Positions 5,431-8,685 of a DNA stretch of 8,685 bases are shown piece after piece. Origin of the DNA: Candidatus Magasanikbacteria bacterium CG1_02_32_51. Its GTDB lineage: Bacteria; Patescibacteriota; Patescibacteriia; Magasanikbacterales; UBA922. The DNA lies in the NCBI GenBank assembly GCA_001871435.1, contig MNVC01000009.1, forward strand, positions 1 to 8,685, written 5' to 3'. Numbering within the stretch: position 1 is the stretch's first letter; each line of letters opens with the position of its first letter. The position numbers were made by a program, and so were the translations under genes. A model generated the notes under the pieces. The model had not been told where the DNA came from. It made no database searches and saw nothing but the letters and a program-made list of their open reading frames with translations.

Positions 5431-6915
5431 ATGCTTACAGATTATCAAAAATATAGATTTTATGAGTTTTTGCCAGGACTTTCTATTTGGCTAACACTTA
5501 TTTTGGGAATAGTTTTTTCTATTTTCAAACCTTTATGGATGATTTATTTTATTATTGTGTTTGATGTTTATTGGGTTTTAAAAGTAGTTAATTTTGTGTT
5601 TTATTTACTTGTTGCTTGGAGACGTTTTCACAAAATAAGAAAAATAAATTGGAAAGAAGCGTTGTATCATGAAATTCCAGATTATGATAGTAAACAGCAC
5701 TTAGTTTTTTTGACAGTTTACAATGAAGAGTGGGGAGTTGTAGAAGATGCTTTAAAAAGTTTAGAAATGTCTATCTATGATAAAAATAAATTTACTATAA
5801 TCATTGCCGGTGAAGCTCGTAAAGAAGAACATTGTAAAAGCATTTTTGTAAAAGTCAAAGAAAATTTTGGTTTTGCGTTTGATCATATATTATTTACATT
5901 ACATCCTGTTGATTTGCCTGATGAAAATCCTGGTAAAGGTTCCAATTTATTTTATTCAGAACAAATTGTTAAAGAATATGTGGATGGCAAAGGTTGGAAA
6001 TACGAAGATGTAATTGTAACAGTTTTTGATATTGATACTATTTGTCATGAAAGTTATTTTGCTTATTTGACTTATTTGTATTGTATTAGTCCAGATCCTA
6101 CTAGAACATCTTTTCAACCAGTAGCTCTTTATAATAATAATATGTGGGAGTCACCGTCTGTGCTTCGTGTTATGGCTTTTGGTACGACTTTTTGGATGAT
6201 GACGTCCCTAGCTCGTCAAGATGCTTTGGTTACTTTTTCTTCACATTCTATGAGTTTTACGGCTTTGGTGAAGGCTGGTTTTCATGAAAAAAGGATTGTT
6301 AGTGAAGATTCTAGAATTTTTTATCAATGTCTTTTGGCTTATGAAGGTAATTATAATGTAACGCCAATGTATATTCCTGTTTCAATGGATACAGTCAGAG
6401 ATGACAATTGGTGGAAAAGTATCACCAATTTGTACAAACAACAAAGACGTTGGGCTTGGGGTGTGGAGCATGTCCCATATTTAATTTGGGAATTCAAAAA
6501 ACATCCAAATATTCCATTATGGAAAAAAATAAAATGGGTTTTTGTAGAATGGGAAGGAAAATGGTCTTGGTCTTTGGCAGCTATTATTATTACTATCTTA
6601 GGTCGTTTACCTTTGTGGTTAGCAGATGATAGTATTAGACAAAGTGTTATATTCTTGAATGCTCCACATATGCTGGAAAAACTTATGTCTTTGGCTATGG
6701 TTGGTTTGTTTTTATCTGCTTTTTTTAGTTTACCACTATTACCAAAACCGAAGAAAGTTCAACCAAAGTATCTTTATATTATTATGCTTTTACAGTGGGC
6801 ATTATTACCTTTATCAATGATTTTTGTTTCAGCAATTCCTTCTATTGAAGCTGTAACACGTTTGATGTTTGGCAAATATTTGGGTTTTGATGTATCTCAG
6901 AAAAAAAGAAAATAA
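5431..6915 (+). CDS. Membrane-bound family 2 glycosyltransferase (cellulose/hyaluronan-synthase-like)
   Basis: The 494-residue protein starts with two membrane helices (about 14-32 and 36-61), followed by a cytoplasmic GT-A domain and three further hydrophobic segments (about 379-397, 415-436 and 447-468). Catalytic landmarks of GT2 enzymes are all present: TVYNEE (95-100) at the nucleotide-binding end, NPGKGSN (166-172), the metal-binding DID (200-202, within FDIDT), the catalytic SED (291-293), and QQRRW (337-341), the signature of processive synthases such as BcsA and HasA. It should move sugars from a nucleotide sugar onto a growing glycan or lipid carrier at the inner face of the membrane; the sugar cannot be read from sequence. 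It is followed 18 bp later by the DUF4012 gene, so the two are probably one transcript. No Shine-Dalgarno is visible; hairpins precede the start. Confidence 0.9.
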   Translation: MLTDYQKYRFYEFLPGLSIWLTLILGIVFSIFKPLWMIYFIIVFDVYWVLKVVNFVFYLLVAWRRFHKIRKINWKEALYHEIPDYDSKQHLVFLTVYNEEWGVVEDALKSLEMSIYDKNKFTIIIAGEARKEEHCKSIFVKVKENFGFAFDHILFTLHPVDLPDENPGKGSNLFYSEQIVKEYVDGKGWKYEDVIVTVFDIDTICHESYFAYLTYLYCISPDPTRTSFQPVALYNNNMWESPSVLRVMAFGTTFWMMTSLARQDALVTFSSHSMSFTALVKAGFHEKRIVSEDSRIFYQCLLAYEGNYNVTPMYIPVSMDTVRDDNWWKSITNLYKQQRRWAWGVEHVPYLIWEFKKHPNIPLWKKIKWVFVEWEGKWSWSLAAIIITILGRLPLWLADDSIRQSVIFLNAPHMLEKLMSLAMVGLFLSAFFSLPLLPKPKKVQPKYLYIIMLLQWALLPLSMIFVSAIPSIEAVTRLMFGKYLGFDVSQKKRK

Positions 6916-6933
6916 TTTTTTTAAAAATATTTT

Positions 6934-8406
6934 ATGAATTTGTTAACTTACAGAAAAAGAAAAAAATGGCCTTGGATATTACTATCTATTTTTGTAATTT
7001 TGTTTGGTGGTGTTTTTTTTGTCTATAGTTGGATAAAAAATTTAACACCAGAAAAATTGTTACAGTCAAATTTTGTCCAACAACAAATTGTCAATAAATT
7101 TGGAGAGGATAATGCTCAGCTTGTAAATTTATTTCCAAGTTTATTAGGTTTTGATTCCCCAAAGACTTATTTAATTTTATTTTTGAATAATACAGAATTA
7201 CGTCCTGGTGGTGGATTTATTGGTTCTTATGCTACATTACATTTTGATCAAGGTAAAACAAATATTTTACAAATGGGTGGTACCGAAAATATTAATGTTT
7301 CTTCTTCGGCATTAACTCCACCAAAAATTATGACTGAAAAACTGAAAGTAGATAGATGGTTTTTTCGTGATAGTAATTGGTCACCGGATTTTGTGGAAAG
7401 TTCAAAAAAGACTTTGGAATTTTATCAAGCTGGAGATAATATTGGTGCCAAAGATATTTCTGGAGTTATTGGTATTACGATAGATGCTTTGGAAAAATTG
7501 ATGAAAGTTACAGGACCATTTGTGGTAGAGGAAATAGAATTCACTGCTGACAATGTGATAGAAAAATTGGAGTATGAAGTAGAATATGGTTATGATGATA
7601 AAGGTATTAGTTTTTCGGAGAGAAAAGATATCATGAAAACTTTTATGTTAGCTCTTATGAATCATTTGAAAGATAATTTTTTCAAAAATATTTATATTTA
7701 TCAAGAATTGGCTTTGAGTTTACTAAATGATAAAAATATAGTAATCTACTCTTTGTCTCCAAATATCCAAAAAATAGTAGATGAACATGATTGGTCTGGA
7801 CGTATGAAAGAAAATTCAGGAGATTACATAATGTGGGTAGATGCCAATTTGGGTGCTCTTAAAACCGACAGAGTTATCAAACGTAATTTGAATTATAATC
7901 TTAGTCTTGACAAAGATTACTACAAAGCTGTAGCAAGTATGGTCTATACTCATACAGGAAGTTTTGATTGGCGTACTACTAAATATCTTACCTATGCTCG
8001 TGTTTATGTACCACTTGATTCAAAATTAATTTCAGTACAAGTGGGTGATCAAATTTGGCAAAAAAATAATATTAAAAATAATTTTGAAGTAGATTCTGGA
8101 GTAGAAAATGGTAAACAATGGTTTGGCACTTATTTATCTATTGAACCTGGTAAACAAAAAACAGTTAATTTTACTTATAGTTTACCAAGCAATATTACAA
8201 AAATTATCCAGAACAAAAATTATAGTTTATTAGTGCAAAGACAGATTGGTATGAATAACGTTGATTTGACTATGCATCTGGAATTTGATACTACTAGAGT
8301 AGTATCTTCTGCTTTGCCAGCTGAAAATGAGGTAGATTGGAATGATAATATTTATAATTATAGCTCAGATTTAAAAGAAGATTTGGAGTTTGATGTTAAA
8401 TTTTAA
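6934..8406 (+). CDS. DUF4012 family membrane-anchored protein
   Basis: The 490-residue product has a basic N-terminus (YRKRKK) and one hydrophobic helix (about 13-32), which suggests an uncleaved anchor with the bulk outside the membrane. The DUF4012 signature follows: YLILFLNNTELRPGGGFIGSYA (79-100), a DQGK turn (105-108), and FRDSNWSPDF (144-153), where the family has RDANWSPDFP. GVIGITIDALEKLM (177-190) and VTGPF (192-196) also match. The C-terminal third (about 350-490) is beta-rich with repeated Tyr/Asn segments and likely forms an extracytoplasmic beta-domain. Biochemical function is not established. The family often sits near surface-polysaccharide genes, which fits the glycosyltransferase 18 bp upstream. 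The start codon follows a T/A-rich stretch without Shine-Dalgarno. No clear terminator follows. Confidence 0.88.
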   Translation: MNLLTYRKRKKWPWILLSIFVILFGGVFFVYSWIKNLTPEKLLQSNFVQQQIVNKFGEDNAQLVNLFPSLLGFDSPKTYLILFLNNTELRPGGGFIGSYATLHFDQGKTNILQMGGTENINVSSSALTPPKIMTEKLKVDRWFFRDSNWSPDFVESSKKTLEFYQAGDNIGAKDISGVIGITIDALEKLMKVTGPFVVEEIEFTADNVIEKLEYEVEYGYDDKGISFSERKDIMKTFMLALMNHLKDNFFKNIYIYQELALSLLNDKNIVIYSLSPNIQKIVDEHDWSGRMKENSGDYIMWVDANLGALKTDRVIKRNLNYNLSLDKDYYKAVASMVYTHTGSFDWRTTKYLTYARVYVPLDSKLISVQVGDQIWQKNNIKNNFEVDSGVENGKQWFGTYLSIEPGKQKTVNFTYSLPSNITKIIQNKNYSLLVQRQIGMNNVDLTMHLEFDTTRVVSSALPAENEVDWNDNIYNYSSDLKEDLEFDVKF

Positions 8407-8411
8407 CTTAA

Positions 8412-8546
8412 TATTGTCCTATTGTCCCACTGACCCATCCACCCTCCACCCCCACACAAGGCGGACACAAAGGCGGACAGGTTGTCAAATTGTCAATAAT
8501 TTTCAAATTAAAAATCACAATTGGGCAATATGACAATGGGACAATA
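8412..8546. repeat. Inverted-repeat-bounded intergenic element upstream of mreB
   Basis: TATTGTCCTATTGTC (8412-8426) and GACAATGGGACAATA (8532-8546) are inverted copies with 14 of 15 bases matching, spanning 135 bp. The interior holds a strand-skewed C-rich, G-poor stretch (about 8426-8457), a tandem pair of AAGGCGGACA (8458-8467, 8470-8479), and two TTGTCAA copies. No reading frame is present. The right arm overlaps the candidate mreB promoter. The remaining 8547-8621 is A/T-rich leader. Confidence 0.65.
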
Positions 8547-8558
8547 CTGGTATAAAAT
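8530..8558 (+). promoter_or_regulatory. Candidate mreB promoter
   Basis: ATGACA (8530-8535), a 17-bp spacer and TAAAAT (8553-8558) each match consensus at 5 of 6. An overlapping extended form, TGG before TATAAA (8551-8556), and a second TATAAT (8562-8567) with GGGACA at 18 bp are alternatives. All -35 options lie in the right arm of the inverted repeat. Confidence 0.45.
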
Positions 8559-8621
8559 AATTATAATTTTTAATTTAGTAAATTGAGTAAATAATAAAAA
8601 AGTAATCAACTAAAGGTGTTT

Positions 8622-8685
8622 ATGAGAAAAGTAGGAATTGATCTGGGAACAACAAATGTACTCGTTTATGTACCAAAATTAGGTA
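8622..8685 (+). CDS. mreB: MreB-type actin-like cell-shape protein (5' end only)
   Basis: The first 21 codons are in the window and the gene runs off the right edge. The product starts MRKVGIDLGTTNVLVYVPK, the phosphate-1 loop of the actin/Hsp70 ATPase fold. The LGTTNVLVY form, followed by V, matches MreB (IGIDLGTANTLVYV) better than DnaK, which has GIDLGTTNS. MreB polymerises on the inner membrane face and positions wall-synthesis enzymes. The start at 8622 is supported by AAAGGTG at 8612-8618, the only Shine-Dalgarno-like site before a gene start in this window. The envelope genes upstream agree with a role in cell shape. With only 21 residues, another actin-fold protein cannot be excluded. 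Confidence 0.75.
   Translation, partial: MRKVGIDLGTTNVLVYVPKLG

Noticed and set aside
8458..8479. Tandem AAGGCGGACA pair as the start of a CRISPR array or operator
   Set aside because: Only two copies with a two-base gap, so not an array; no evidence of a binding protein.

Overview
The window reads as part of a small, AT-rich genome of a Candidate Phyla Radiation (Patescibacteria/Parcubacteria-like) bacterium. This is inferred from protein types typical of that group: a short TsaB, a winged-helix protein with a nucleotidyltransferase-like tail, a DUF4012 protein, and a membrane protein with a PP2C-like head and an NHL-like propeller. Most starts also lack a Shine-Dalgarno sequence. TAA ends most genes and TGA ends tsaB, so nothing suggests a recoded UGA. 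No organism name can be fixed from sequence alone.

Layout. Positions 1-148 hold the last 48 codons of an IS481/IS3-like transposase. Two bases later begins a strong promoter (TTGACA, 17 bp, TAATAT), followed by a structured RNA of the L10-leader type (about 184-297), an attenuator-like terminator (345-367), and the rplJ-rplL operon for ribosomal stalk proteins L10 and L7/L12. That operon ends in a clear terminator (1405-1436). A palindromic repeat element (1477-1577) separates it from a long minus-strand gene (1620-3881). That gene encodes a membrane protein with a degenerate PP2C-like domain, transmembrane segments, a coiled-coil-like region and a C-terminal beta-propeller.

A short divergent promoter region (3882-4047) serves that gene and a plus-strand winged-helix/degenerate nucleotidyltransferase gene (4048-4650). 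A 200-bp element with 13-bp terminal inverted repeats (4660-4860) follows, then a short tsaB-like gene for tRNA t6A synthesis (4875-5264). A second repeat- and hairpin-rich spacer (5251-5419) leads into a two-gene unit: a membrane GT2 glycosyltransferase (5431-6915) and a DUF4012 membrane-anchored protein (6934-8406). A further inverted-repeat spacer (8412-8546) precedes the first 21 codons of mreB, which run off the window end.

How the parts fit. The left third is translation (stalk proteins with probable feedback control by L10), and tsaB is also translation-related. The right third is envelope and cell shape: a processive-type glycosyltransferase, a DUF4012 protein often seen near surface-polysaccharide genes, and MreB. 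The two regulator or sensor-like genes in the middle have lost the catalytic residues expected of their parent enzyme families, so binding or scaffold roles are more likely than catalysis. Each intergenic gap longer than about 150 bp, apart from the divergent promoter region, carries its own palindromic or inverted-repeat element.
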